This document shows, in pieces, positions 26,201-37,975 of a stretch of 64,000 bases of DNA. Origin of the DNA: Lineus longissimus (Eukaryota; Nemertea; Pilidiophora; Heteronemertea; Lineidae); the NCBI RefSeq assembly GCF_910592395.1, contig NC_088324.1, positions 8,272,953 through 8,336,952 of the forward strand. The letters run 5' to 3'. The position numbers were made by a program, and so were the translations under genes. Under the pieces are notes generated by a model, which ran no database searches, had not been told where the DNA came from, and saw nothing but the letters and a program-made list of their open reading frames with translations. Numbering within the stretch: the stretch's first letter is position 1; the number at the start of each line of letters is the position of its first letter.

Positions 26201-29200
26201 ATTTTAGAGCTATTTTGGTGTTGGGTATTGTAAATAGTGAAAGAAGAATTGAGATGGCACAAAAGCCCTTCTGGAGGGCACCGACTGCCTTGGCTGCAAA
26301 AGCCCTGGTCAAATTCGGGCCCTGCAGCTGGGATGAAACAGACTGACACAAAAAGATGCCACTGAACCCTATGAAGTCTTCCTCTCTGCAAGTAATAGAT
26401 CTCTGGTGCCACAAACTTGGCCTCTTTTAGAGTGCCCCAGTGGGACCATCGATTCCCTGGGTGAACATTGAATATCCGTCATTGGTTGAACGTGGTCTAA
26501 TTAAGAGTAAGAAGTACATGTATAATTAACGAACCACCAGATTGGATCACCCGACTTAATAGTCTAGATTCTGGAAAATAGGTTAACTAACTGACATTGT
26601 AGCATCAATATTTCATGAGCTGCCTCAATCATACCAATAGTAACGATAAACACAGTTCAGCGTCCCTGAGAAGGCAATTCGTGGTAAACGAATCTTCAAG
26701 TGTTCTTTCTAAAGAGAAGCCCATTGGACATACGGTATTGCTGCTAGTGCCCACTCATCTGAGCTTATTGGATTATTTCGTTTGCTGAAATCGGCTTTAT
26801 TTTTGTGACTTTTTGTTGCTTTACTTGGAACCACACTCATGTACCGGTACGCGTTTCTGCCTTCAATAATGTCGTTTTGTCCCCTTTCTTCTCAAAAGGG
26901 GGAGCAATACGTCCATCCCTGACCTGATCCGCCAGCAGAGTGAGCGCCAGCGCCCGGAGAGTGCGAGTGTCAGCCGACGGGTGAGGCCTCCTAGTGGCAG
27001 GAGAGCAAGACCACAGAGTGCTAAGGAACCGGGGGTTAAAGGCACTGGGAATGGGAAACCTTCATTTGGAATTGCAGGTGAGCATGAAGAATGGCCAGAA
27101 CTTCCAGCAGCTTTTTGCTTCTCGGGGCGAAAGCCAAATGTTGTGCTGGGGAGGGGACCAAGCATATTTTTGCCCGAGCAGGTCAAATATTATCAATATG
27201 TGTGCCGGGTTCTCCACAGTGTTTTATCAAGGTGGCGTGGTATCCCTGACAGTCAAGAACTTTTGCTAGTGTGCAACACAAGGTGGCCAGCAATTCAAGT
27301 TGGGTGGCCCGAGAAATCCTTTACGAAATTCTAGAGCAAGGTAGGGTGGGCCACCCTGAGAAAAGACCACGTGGAGAACACTGTTATGAGCTACAAACAT
27401 AGAGAAAACGTCCCAATGCTATAATAGTTGACAGTCTGCGTCTGCGGTGTGAAAAACACCTGCTACTAACTGAGCGGTCGTGATTGTCAGAAACAGGTTA
27501 CTACTCACAAAGTCTAAATATGTTTAGTGAACTTGTAAGAGTGTCATAAACAGACAAATCAGGTGGACTGGCTGTACATGTATTTAAGGCCATATGAAAT
27601 TAATATTTGGACTTTCAGGTCATATGAAGTTAATATTTGGATTTTCATCTTCATCATATTTTACCCTAATACTAATAGGGCGGTTTTAGTAATCAACATC
27701 TAATGCACAATTAGTATGCATCACAAGGTTCATTGTCTTTTCAGCCTGTACATGCATTTGATAATTGGTCTATTGGGAATTTTATCTTGTGCACATGATT
27801 AATTGACAAGTGCTATATTCAAACCTTGGACTCGTATATTCATAGTTTTATATCTTTGCAGTAAAAGGTGCCAAATTTGACCCAGCGTCTCGTCCTCCAA
27901 AATCCACACCTCATCAGAATGTCACAACCGGTTGGGTTGGTCCACCTGCAGGGATCATTTTCGATCCCAATGTCCAGGAGGACAACAGCGTACAGAAATA
28001 TGTCAAACGAAACGGTCGACAAGTTGGTAAGATTAAGCAAACGATAGGGAGATTCATAGCCTAGTGGTTAACACTGCTGGCTACCACACAATAGGGCCCG
28101 GGTTCGATCCTGGGGACAATCTTCTCCTGGAGGAAGCTCATGCCTAGTGATTAACACTGCTGGCTACCACACAATAGGGCCCGGGTTCGATTCTGTGGAC
28201 AATCTTCTCCTGGAGGAGGCTCATGCCTAGTGGTTAACACTGCTTGCTACCACACAATAGGGCCCGGGTTCGATCCTGGGGACAATCTTCTCCTGGAGGA
28301 GGTTCATGCCTAGTGGTTAACACTGCTGGCTACCACAAAATAGGGCCCGGGTTCGATCCTGAAGAGTTCAGAGTATGCAAAGACAAATCTCATATTACAC
28401 CTGTTTGTGTCTGTCTTGTTTTAAACATTCCAAGCCTCGTCGTCAAAATGCCAAATAGCAAAATGAAATGTGACACAATGTCTGTATTTATTGACGGAGC
28501 AGACGCATCTGTGCGGGAAGGATTAAAGTGTGGACTAATTCTGTGTCAAAAAAGACAGTTACGCACGTCACGCCATGACGTCTTGTAATTACCGTTAGGC
28601 TCTGTGAAGTCAGATAGGCTGAGGCTAATGGTGATAGCTGTGTTTGCCTTTCGTCGAGTCATAATTTTAACCATCCATTGTGATGTCATTGCATAAATTG
28701 TCCATCACAATAAACCATAGTACCGTAGTCTCCCAGTTTCACAATCTCTTCCATGTATCTTTCAGCTAAACTGTCCATGGCGTATGCCGGTGACCTGACT
28801 GAGCCGTATCAACCTCCAGCCCCGACTGGTTCTCCTGATATGATCGACATGATCCGAGCTGCTCAAGGGTAAGCTTATCTAACTCCTATTATCTTGAGGT
28901 CTTGCCTTGCAACTTCTCTTCAAGCATCATGGATCATCTCCCCTGTCACAGGTACAGAATGTATTACTGGGTCAAATGCCGGATACATCCCAAATGAGAC
29001 TCATATGAGCATCTATTCGATAGGTAAATTATGGTGCAAACATAAACATTGTTTTCAGTATATTATCAGATGTCTTTTGTGGTCACCCACACATGACCAG
29101 ATGGACGATCGCGTCTGATACAACAGGGTAACCATTGGTTTTGGGCGATCGGCGATGATCCATGCTTTTAAACAAATGGCGTCATTTAGGACAAACTTTC

Positions 29201-32200
29201 AAAAAACTGCATCACATGCAAAGAACAAGCTTGACTTCAAATGTAAAGGTGATGATGAAAAAATATTGCTAAAAGCTGACGAAATTCATGGCATGCACTC
29301 CCTCTCGAAAGAATAATTCTTGATGAAGCAACTTTCCTCCTTGTTTCAGGGGTGGCGATGGAGATTTCCTCTCCGATGACAGCTTCTTTTCTGGGGATGA
29401 AAAGCCGGTCAAAATGCGTCCCAAATCGGGCGGGAAACCTCCCAGGCCCACCTCCGGTAAGAAAAGAGGGAAACAGAAGAAGGAAAAGCTACTGAGACGA
29501 CCGACACCGGAGCCAATTCACTTCTCGCTACCAACAGCCGACATGGACGAGAGCGCTGACCTCGATACAGACAGGTGAGTTTCTACCTCGGTCGGTTGAA
29601 GACAGAGGAGTGTTGGCACTGGCTGTTCTTCCTTCCCCTTCCTTCACTTAGTGGAAGAGATGTCGAGTGGTGCAGCGGAAACGACAGTGCCCGTCACCTC
29701 TGAGGTCACGGGTACTGTTAGTGTTAGTACTCTTAGCCCTCAAGGTCCTACTTTGCTGGTCACGTAATTGTTTTCTTCAGATTGGTCTCCTGATGAATGA
29801 TTAATGAAATGATAACTTTAAGGCAATTATAGGCCAAAATCACTTGGCGTACCGGCAATCAATAATACTTTACATCATATTACGTATTGAACACTTACTT
29901 AGCCTAATGCCCTAGTCAAATAGGCTAATACATGTACATATAGTGACCAAAGAGAAAGGATGTATGGTTTTTCTCAAAGGCCGGATGCTGTCACTTTCAT
30001 GATAAAATGCAGGAGTAGAGTTGATTTTGGAGACCAGGCTTTTCTTGCACGGCTCCAATATTATGGAATCTCCAAAACACTAAAGGTTGGATGTCTGATG
30101 GCTAGAGTTGACTGACTTTGGTCTGACTTGGTAAGTACCCGGTTGGGCCTACACACTGTGAGTGCGAGCACTGCACCTTTTTGTTGTTGTTGAAAAGTTT
30201 TATCAGGAAGTTATCAACTTGAAGCATTTTATTTTTTTTGCAGATTAATTGGCAGTACTGATGCAGGCAATGCAAGTCCACTTCCATTCCAGTCCAAACC
30301 GGGGTTCTCGTACATTCACGCGGACATAAGCGGCCACCTCTTACAAGATGGCCGCCTATTGTCGGAGAAAGTGACGCCAACATCCGAGGTGGTGAGGAAT
30401 GGCGAGATTCATGCTGATGTCGAGGACGATGATTTCATATTGAACATGATCGACGATGATGACGATGGCGCTGATACGGATGACGCTGGAATCCGTCTCG
30501 AGGTGGAATCTCCAAAACACAACGTCCAGTTCGACGAAGCGAACAATATCACCGTCAGCATCACTCCGCGGAATAGAGGGCGCCCTGCATCAGCATCAAC
30601 GGCGAAATCGTCCAAAAATTACTCCGGTCGGTCGGATTTGCGGTACGTCAAGAGTCGTGTTGATAGTGGTGTGTCACTCTCAAGTGTTGCGTCTGCTTCA
30701 GTGAAGCCACCTGGATCAGGGTTTGAGCCAACCGGGAAATCGGATTCTCGGCCGGGATCGACTACGGGGAGGGTACGATCTTTGGTCAGTCGGCAGAGGT
30801 CGACTGGGAAGATCAAGATCCCAACTGTTGCGGTGGCGTATTCAGATGACGCGGCCAGCGAGGGGCAGAGGAAGACGGTGCCTACCGCTACGGTTGAGGT
30901 GGGGTACTCAGAGGTGGGACAGAAAAAAAAGGAGGAGTCGGAGTCGATGAAGAGGGCTCGTGAGGGTCTCATAACCATGGTCTCGCAGATCACCGAGAAG
31001 GAGTCTGGAGGGCGCTGGGTGGAGGATCCGGGAACGTCGCCAAGGAAATACGTGTCGGAAAAGGAACGGAATTATTACACGGACGCTTTCGGTGAAAAGG
31101 TGGAGAAGAAAGTCACAACCAAAACGTTAACGTTGACGGGGAATGATGTTTCGGAGACGAAATTGATACGCACTATTGACGTACAGGAGAACAGGCGACG
31201 GGAGTATCAGGTCCCGGAGGAAAATAAGCCGCCAAAACGGACCTCTGTCTCACAGGTTAGTTAGAGTGTGATATGAGGAATTGATACCAAACTTTTCTCA
31301 CCAAACGCTGTTTGGGTGGAGGTAAAATATAGGCCAAAACCAAGGGGGCAGCTGTGGTTTTTGGGAAAATGACAGCTGTACCTGATTGGTGTTTAGTGAG
31401 TCAACCAATATCATCATTGAGCTAATAGTCCAGCAGAAGTCCCACATTCTTGCTCGAGGAAAGTGGCAAATTGCCACCTCAAGGCAATTCTTGTCACTCC
31501 TGGAGGATGAAATCATCGCTTCTTGAGTCTCCTCTCTTACTTCCTTGCCTCTTTGCTTATAGAAGTCGTGCATTTCAGGATCACTCGCGACCAACCAGTG
31601 CCCATAAACCGTCCACATCATCAGAAAATGCAGCCAATCACATTCCTCATAGCCATAATGATATCGGAGCTGGCGAGAAAACGACATTGACTACTAGCTC
31701 CACCTATAGGGTGGTAAGTAGATTAAATATTTGCACTTAGTTTCAGTCTTTTCTCCGAGTCATGAGCCTCCTCTAGGTTGGAACTTCTCTTGGAACTTCA
31801 CAGCTCGGTATCTCTCTCAGCCTAGTTCGAAACTTAAGGTTCGGGTTTTTAGTCTGGTATCAACTGCCTTTCAGTAGAATGCAGATGAACTGCTCATTTA
31901 GTGCTACAACCTGAGCATTTCTGGCCGGTACCCATTTATACACCTGGGTGGAGTAAGGCAAGTTTACTAGACAAAAAGACATGTCGCATGCTGACACTGT
32001 GGTTTGAGCTAGGGACTTTTGACCCCCAGCCGGGGGTCTGAATCACCAGTACAATGCGGCTCCTCCAGTCATTCAAATCTCTGGCACTCCAGGCTTTAGC
32101 AGATAGCAGAATAATAAGCTCAGGTACTCCAGCTTTTAGTGGATAGCAGAGAATTTAGGATCATTGAAACATGTCTTGTTGTTATGGTTTCAGAAGCCTC

Positions 32201-34987
32201 GCCCAATCTCTTCACAAGCTGTGAAAACAAATCGGGAGGAATCCAAAGAAGATACCGGTAACCGCCCCAAGTCCGCCAGCGCTGCCAGTTTCACAACAGT
32301 CAAGGACCAGGTAACACATCCCAGTTCCTGTTGCTATTGCAGCATATACTCTGGTTTCCTCCTACAATTGAGTTTTTTGCCCAAAAAATTATTGATAGAG
32401 CAAATGATATCTTGTAACACTCGAGGGTTCAAGTTATTCAAATGTTTCCTCCAACATTGTAGTATTTTGCCGAAAATTAGCACTCAACTTGAGAAAGAGT
32501 TCTTGCTTCTCACTTTTGACTAATGTGACTGTCATCTCATTTTCAGCCTGCTTCAAGTGTGACTTCAGCATTCGTTAGTAAACCTAACTCAAGGCCTGAA
32601 TCTACGAATACTGGGTAAGTCTTGAGACGGTGCACAAAAGATATTGTTTCGGGTACAACCGTCGCTTCGAATAAGATGTCCTCATTCTAAGGTATTGCCT
32701 CAACTTATTGTTGTTTTGAAACGAAGGAATTTCATATTATGATAGTCTGTTGACTGATTGATGCAGTGTTTCATCATTGTGTCCTTGGGCAAGGCACTTA
32801 ACCCTACTTGCATCTCTCCACCCAGGTGTAAATGGGTGCCTAGCTGGCAGAGATAGAAATGAGTGTTGAGTTTGTAAAGGGGTGAGAGGCAGCTGGACTG
32901 CATGCTCCAATTTTGTGTCTGTCACATCATTTTCAATTGCCATTTTCAGTGCTGTTAAAGATTCGATCAAAGTGAGTGATGCCTTCAAAGCTATCAGAGA
33001 ATCTGGTGTCCCGAGGACTTTTAACAATGATCGTAAGTATTTTCGTTTTCGAATTTGTCATATGAATTCATCGAGTATGATTGGATTTCGTCTTTAGCCC
33101 TGGCAATAGGTGGATGGTCATTTAAATGTTCATTGGCACCCACTTCGTTTTGAAAAAGCAGGCATTCTGTTGATAAGAGAATAACGTTAGAAAGCCTTGC
33201 TCTACTTCATCTCTGTTACATCTTTTCCCGCAGACGTCTATGCTTCCTACACGAGAGCCAAGTCTGCTCCAGTCAAGAGTAAGAGGAAACCAGCAGTGGA
33301 AGTCGAGCCTGTTTACATCTTCACGCGAAAAAATGAAATGGTAGGTACAGAGAGCATCATACCAGTTGATGGGGGCTATTCGGAGTGAAATCAAACCGAA
33401 ATAAAGGCCAAGAGAACTCAAGAATCTGCAGTATTTTGTTTGTGGCCGTTACTTGTGGCTCTCAGTGGCCTCTGCTGACTGGTTAGCCTCAGCTGCATGC
33501 GCCAACTATATCCCATGAAGTGGCCGGCCTGGAACGTTTGGAATCGGGGTGTGCTTCAGTTTGGTGACACTGCAACTGTCTTACCTGAGGGTAGTCCTCC
33601 TGCCTTTGAGATGCATTTAAACCCCGCAGTCAGTTTTTTGGTAACAAAATTGGCTGTCCTACAGCGTTCCGCCACAGAGCTTGTATGCTAAAGACAGTGG
33701 CAAAATGATGTTCATGTTGAAAAAATGGTTATCAGGAAGTTTCCATTTTCAGGATTGGGACACCCCTGATGTCCAGGAGTGCAAGGATGTCCACAATCGC
33801 TTGAAGGCAAACGGAGTCAATGTGGCAGTGGATACCCTTAAAAGGTAAAAGACATATGGTTTTGTTGTTTGCTTGTCTAGGGTCGCTTCTCGTTGTAATG
33901 CACCAATGACAAATGAATCCTCTCACGAGTTTGCCAGTGTGTGTCAGTGTTATTAAATTCTCCACTCGAGTTCTTTGCCAATGATGTAGTACAATGTACA
34001 GTACAATGTACAGTACAATGTACAGTGCGATGTACAGTACGATGTACAGTACAATGTACAGTACAATGTACAGTACAATGTACAGTACAATGTACAGTAC
34101 AATGTACAGTACAATGACACTATTGTGAGCAAAAGCAGAACTTCAGATGATGGTTGTGTTGCTATGCCTGTAAGTGTCCCTTAGAGCACCTTTAACCTGT
34201 CAATTTCTTGAAAGATCTAAAGTCAAGTGGTGTGCTAATAGCTGTAGTGCAGTAAAAGCCCCTATAGTGTAGAAAACAGCTTCAAGTACACATTAATGTA
34301 CACTGTGGCTTTCATTGCACCAATAACCTTTTTCTTTTGTTTTGGGAAAAACACACGTCTGCAACAAGTTGCATTTCATTGAATTTCATTATTTCCAGGG
34401 CGCTGTTACCTCCGATGGACAATAGCTGTTACATCACGCCATGTGACAAGCCCCCTCTGCCCAATGCCTCATCTGGGTTATTGAGCAGTCCTGAAGTCTG
34501 GCTAGCAGCAGAGTTCCGAAGGCTCAAGCTGGCAAACAAGGCAGTCGGTAAGAGTACAGCCCCAGTTACACCCTGGAGAATCGATTCCCCAGATTGCCGA
34601 GAATCAGGCAGGCCTTCCTGTTTGCCAAGCTGGCCTTTCCAGAGAAGGGAAAAGGTTATTCAATAAAGTGGTAGAAACTGTAATGCTGGAGTCTTTCAAT
34701 GAAATATCATTGTGTTCATCTCCCATTGCTCAAGCAGCTCTATCCGGGGTCGGCCTTTCCTGACACCGTTTGTCTTTAGCTATAGATATTCACCATGTCT
34801 CCTTTCCTTCCATTTAGAGCGGGCAAACGAGCGGCTGTTCATGCAGAAACAAGCCGAGCAGAAGAGAGCGATGGCCGCCATGAAAGATCTGAAAGAGAGG
34901 CCGACGTCTGCTCCAACTACGAAGAAGAAGAAGAAACCTGGGAAGGGAAAGAAGAAACCTAAACGAGTTCAGAGTGCGGGGCTTTGA
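23273..34987 (+). CDS. unrecognised 957-aa low-complexity protein with RPxSA motifs (15 exons)
   Basis: Exons: 23273-23338, 25058-25260, 26899-27077, 27862-28026, 28766-28868, 29350-29574, 30244-31255, 31579-31713, 32194-32310, 32547-32614, 32950-33032, 33234-33340, 33753-33844, 34399-34547, 34818-34987. All junctions are GT-AG and phases close to 957 codons plus TGA. The start MDEVLDEETAAKYEEIRTIA follows an A/T-rich leader. The protein is mostly disordered. It has an acidic patch in exon 7 (VEDDDFILNMIDDDDDGADT), many RPxSA-type motifs (RPQSAK, RPTSAH, RPKSAS, RPTSAP) and a Lys-rich tail ending KPKRVQSAGL. Exons 12-14 (YASYTRAKSAPVKS, DWDTPDVQECKDVHNRLKAN, LSSPEVWLAAEFRRLKLANK) look like the only conserved, ordered part. 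RPxSA-type motifs are frequent in ciliary proteins, so a ciliary role is a guess. I do not recognise the family. Confidence 0.87.
23549..24796. mobile_element. Mutator-like non-autonomous DNA transposon with ~210-bp terminal inverted repeats
   Basis: The left arm 23549-23760 and right arm ~24590-24796 are near-identical inverted copies. Each carries three or four GCGCGTCCGGA words near the outer end. The outer flanks hold the same 9-bp word GCCATATGG (23540-23548 and 24797-24805). Long inverted repeats with 9-bp target duplication are typical of Mutator-like elements. The ~830 bp between the arms have no transposase frame. It sits in intron 1 of the 23273-34987 gene. Confidence 0.82.
25336..25680 (+). 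repeat. three copies of a ~110-bp tandem unit
   Basis: The word TTGGATTGAAAGAGTAGCAA occurs at about 25370, 25484 and 25597. Each is preceded by 'cttgtccaat' and followed by 'taaagaaaaaa' and 'ttcctctgtttt'. It lies in intron 2 of the 23-35-kb gene, ~75 bp after the exon 2 donor. Confidence 0.88.
27263..27392 (+). repeat. dispersed repeat, family shared with 4325-4510
   Basis: It is the inverted relative of 4325-4510; landmarks are TGTGCAACACAAGGTGGCCA, GGTAGGGTGGGCCACCCT and GTGGAGAACACTG. It lies in intron 3 of the 23-35-kb gene. Confidence 0.6.
28055..28365 (+). repeat. 83-bp tandem array of tRNA-like (SINE head) units, four copies
   Basis: The unit GCCTAGTGGTTAACACTGCT starts at 28059, 28142, 28225 and 28308, an exact 83-bp period. 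Each has an A-box-like TAGTGGTTAACAC and a B-box-like GGTTCGATCC. Between units runs 'gacaatcttctcctggagga'. It looks like a tRNA-derived SINE head amplified in tandem rather than working tRNA genes; no intact cloverleaf could be drawn. It begins ~30 bp after the exon 4 donor. Confidence 0.82.
31925..32060 (-). repeat. degraded tRNA-derived SINE
   Basis: In reverse orientation, a tRNA-like B-box area (ccgggg-gtcaaaa) is followed by the 'ccacccaggtgtataaatgg' module also present at 37085-37130 and 32800-32840. Intron 8 of the 23-35-kb gene. Confidence 0.5.
32755..32885 (+). repeat. SINE 3' region without head
   Basis: CAAGGCACTTAACCCTACTT followed by 'ccacccaggtgtaaatgggt' matches the inner part of the SINE at 37085-37240 (there in reverse). 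Intron 10 of the same gene. Confidence 0.6.
33985..34113. repeat. 12-bp minisatellite (ACAATGTACAGT)n
   Basis: About ten near-perfect copies of GTACAGTACAAT-type units lie between exons 13 and 14; two copies read 'gatg' in place of 'aatg'. Confidence 0.95.
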
Positions 34988-35610
34988 ACATGTGATGAAG
35001 TCCAGATGCATTTTGAACTTTGAACCTGTGATGGGTTTTGTTCTTGTTGTTAAGCTTTTGCACGTGATGGACCTTTTACACATTATGTGTAATGAACCTT
35101 GTACACGTGATGAACCTCATAAACGTGATGAACCTCTACGCCTTACAAAGTCTACTCCTGATGAACTTTGCATGTGTAAAGAACTTTGTACACGTGATGA
35201 ATCTCTACAGTTGATGAACCTCATAAACGTGATGAACCTCTCCTCCTTATAAAAGTCTACTCCTGATGAACTTTGCACGTGTAAAGAACCTTGTACACGT
35301 GATGAATCTCTACAGAAATGAACACTTTACACATTATGAACCTCTACACCTTTGATGAACTTTGAGCATGTAATGAACTTTTACATGTGCTGAATCATGG
35401 ACAACAGATGAACTTCAAACATGTATTCGATCATGAGCACATGTTGAACTTGGAAATGATCCGCTGCTGAAGGAACTTTGAATGCGTAATTACCAGTGAT
35501 GATTGAACCCTTGTTGAACTTTGAACTTTTTTGGTGGCGATCATGAACAACTTATGAACGTGGAATTTTTGATGAGCATGAACTTGCAATGACTTTGAAT
35601 ACGTGATCAA
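34988..35610 (+). repeat. degenerate GTGATGAAC repeat forming the 3' flank of the 23-35-kb gene
   Basis: Immediately after the TGA at 34985, units around 18 bp like 'ctttgaacatgtgatgaa' continue for ~600 bp, many with CACGTGATGAA. A larger ~104-bp duplication can be seen inside: the block beginning CCTCATAAACGTGATGAACC near 35115 recurs near 35219. The last codons of the gene run straight into it, so the repeat is probably 3' UTR. Confidence 0.8.
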
Positions 35611-37084
35611 CTAACGTATGGAAGTGTAAGTTGGTATGGATATAGAATGGAGCCAAGATAACACGGAAAAATGCTGAAGAAGTGTACCGGGGAGGTAACT
35701 GCTACGCAAGTATCAGCATGCATGCTATTTTTAGCACGTGTTGGAGTCGGCCATCTTCTTTCTCGTGAGGAACTGGTCTGACAAGGAATTACATTATAAC
35801 CCTTATGTTATCATGTTTTGAACTGGGATTTTTTGCACCACTCTTGACAGTGTGATTGTCATGAAGTTGGTGTCTGATGAGTGCAAGTGAGAGTAAATCT
35901 AAATCTTGCATGTGTTAAGTGAAAAGATATTTAGTCGTCAAGCTAATCACATGCACATACTGCTTTTCAGAATCTCCTAAGAGATTTAATTTTTACACAT
36001 CGGAGAAAATTACCGCGCCTAATACTTTTGACCACTTTTGTGTGTTATCTTCCGGTCTTGGAATTGGAGTTCGCATCAGAGCTTGCCGTGCCATGTCGTC
36101 AAAGAGATTGTTGTGAAACTACTCATACTGTACAGATGAGTGCAGGTTCCTTCCAAATCTCCTCTCAGCCACACTTGGCCTTGTTATTGAGTGGTTTTCA
36201 TTCTCGAATGGTTCCCGACCATGAAGTTGAAAATGGAGATAATCTTGGGTCTCTGATAGATCATCTGTTCCCTCTTCAAATTCTTTTGTCGCATTAAGCC
36301 CCTCTTCAAAGGGTTTAATACTATCCGTAAAGGACTTTTGGTAGTTATGAATTTGAGATTTCGTTAATGACGTCTTCCTTGATGGTAGTGGATTTGTGGC
36401 CTTTATAGGCCCCGGCATGGTGTGTAGTTGACCCCGCTGCCTGTCCAATGGCTGGAACCATCCCGGGGAATCTCAGCGACACTCGTCTCGGTGTGACTCG
36501 AGCAGACGACGATCATATTTCAGTACTTACTTCCAATACTTACAACAATAAGCTCCAATTGACCGCATTTCAAAGTCTACAGTGTAAATATAGTGTGATA
36601 GTTTTGGCTTGGCCTGCCTCAAAAATGGCCAAAATATATCCAGCTTTTAGAGATCTTCTACTCGATACGTCCGTCCATTGTTAACAGGGTTGAACGACAA
36701 TGTATATATAGATTTCATATTGGAGTGTTTTAAAATACTGATGTCCATTTTTTGTATTTTCAATTTTTAGTTAATTATATTTTATGAAATTGAACGTTTT
36801 GTATGTTTTTAATATGGGTCGCAAATTGATACATGATATCTTCCTTGTTGAGGAGTATGGCCTGAACTGACCGACATCCCTTCCCGCCCTACCAACTTCC
36901 TACCAGGAGTTCATGGCATTTGGTGATAGGCCCCATTGATATATAATATCAGTATCATTGACGGACTTAACAATTTTAAGTCGGCTGGGCTATTGCCCGA
37001 ACCGTGAACAGCTTATTCGGCCGGAGCTTATCCCAGTTTCCGTAGCCATAAGCGACTAGGAGTATTACTCCCCCTGGATAGGAT
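35611..37084. other. intergenic, nothing recognised
   Basis: Between the convergent ends of the 23-35-kb gene and PIGC I see no exon or clear repeat. Confidence 0.4.
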
Positions 37085-37240
37085 GCTGGTACCCATTTAC
37101 TCCTGGGTGGAGAGAAGCAAGTAGGGTTAAGTGCCTTGCTTCGAAGACGAAACAGTGTTGATCCGTCAGAGTATCGAACCTACGACCTCCTGGTTGCAAG
37201 CCCGCCTGGTGCTCTAACCATTCTGCCACTGATCCCCGGA
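37085..37240 (-). repeat. tRNA-derived SINE, well preserved
   Basis: On the minus strand the head reads GGGATCAGTGGCAGAATGGT (A box TGGCAGAATGG), a B box GGTTCGATACTC, then 'gcaaggcacttaaccctact' and 'ccacccaggagtaaatgggt'. This is the standard order of a tRNA-derived SINE. It lies downstream of PIGC. Confidence 0.8.
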
Positions 37241-37555
37241 CTGACATGCCCATCCAAAAAGCATCCTTGAAACCAGACAGTGTAAATGACTGTCCGGTTG
37301 AAAGAAACCCTTACAATCACATCGGTGGCCTCTTCGTCCAATAGGCTGTGGAATTGGTCAACTAACTTTTTTAAAAGGTTCATCCAAGTACTTTGTTCTT
37401 CTCTGTGGACAACATCCCATGGCCATGTTCTGCCCTCTGGACTGTTTCATCCCAGAACATTGTTGCTTTCCGGTTGATAATATCAACCCAGAACATGGTA
37501 TAGAGAGATAAGTGACGCCAAAGACGAAATATAATGCTCAATATGTGTTTTAGTT

Positions 37556-37561
37556 TTTATT
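37556..37561 (-). terminator. possible PIGC polyadenylation signal
   Basis: AATAAA on the minus strand, about 415 bp after the PIGC stop. This is the hexamer only, with no transcript evidence. Confidence 0.3.
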
Positions 37562-37975
37562 ATAAAAGCAATAAAAAAATCTATGGCACAATCACTGACG
37601 CGAAAGCTTACAAATTGATCTCATGCATGACTTGCAACTGAACAGAATGGGCGGAGCTGAGCCTCTTCTTGAGATACATATCAAATCAAGTCTGTGTCCT
37701 CGATTCACACTCTGTGGCCTATTTTGTTTGAATCAACTGCAAACAATTTTGGAACCACAACTTCCCTCCGATTGCATCATGCCACAGGACTTGTGTAAGT
37801 TTCCCGAGTTGTTGAGATCTTTCTCTTCTTCTTGTGAATTTAGAATTTTTCAGATGCATGTCCTCCCCAAGACAGTCAGTCCAATAACAAAGTTGACAAT
37901 CCTAGAGAGTTCTGCCCAAGAGCTTTGTGGTCAGGGTGGTGTCCTTTGGAGAGTATTCCAGACAAGCAGTTTAGA

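Noticed and set aside
26115-26414. Two overlapping ~100-codon minus-strand frames
   Set aside because: No splice sites, no recognisable motif, and located in an intron of a plus-strand gene; likely chance.
28055-28365. Cluster of four tRNA genes
   Set aside because: A- and B-box-like words are there, but stems do not pair into a cloverleaf and the units are perfect tandem copies, so SINE-derived repeat is preferred.
30619-30993. 124-codon minus-strand frame
   Set aside because: Antisense shadow of the large exon 30244-31255, whose phase and splice sites are secure.
33700-34120. CRISPR-like regular repeats at 33985-34113 and other arrays
   Set aside because: Units are contiguous without unique spacers, and the DNA is clearly animal.
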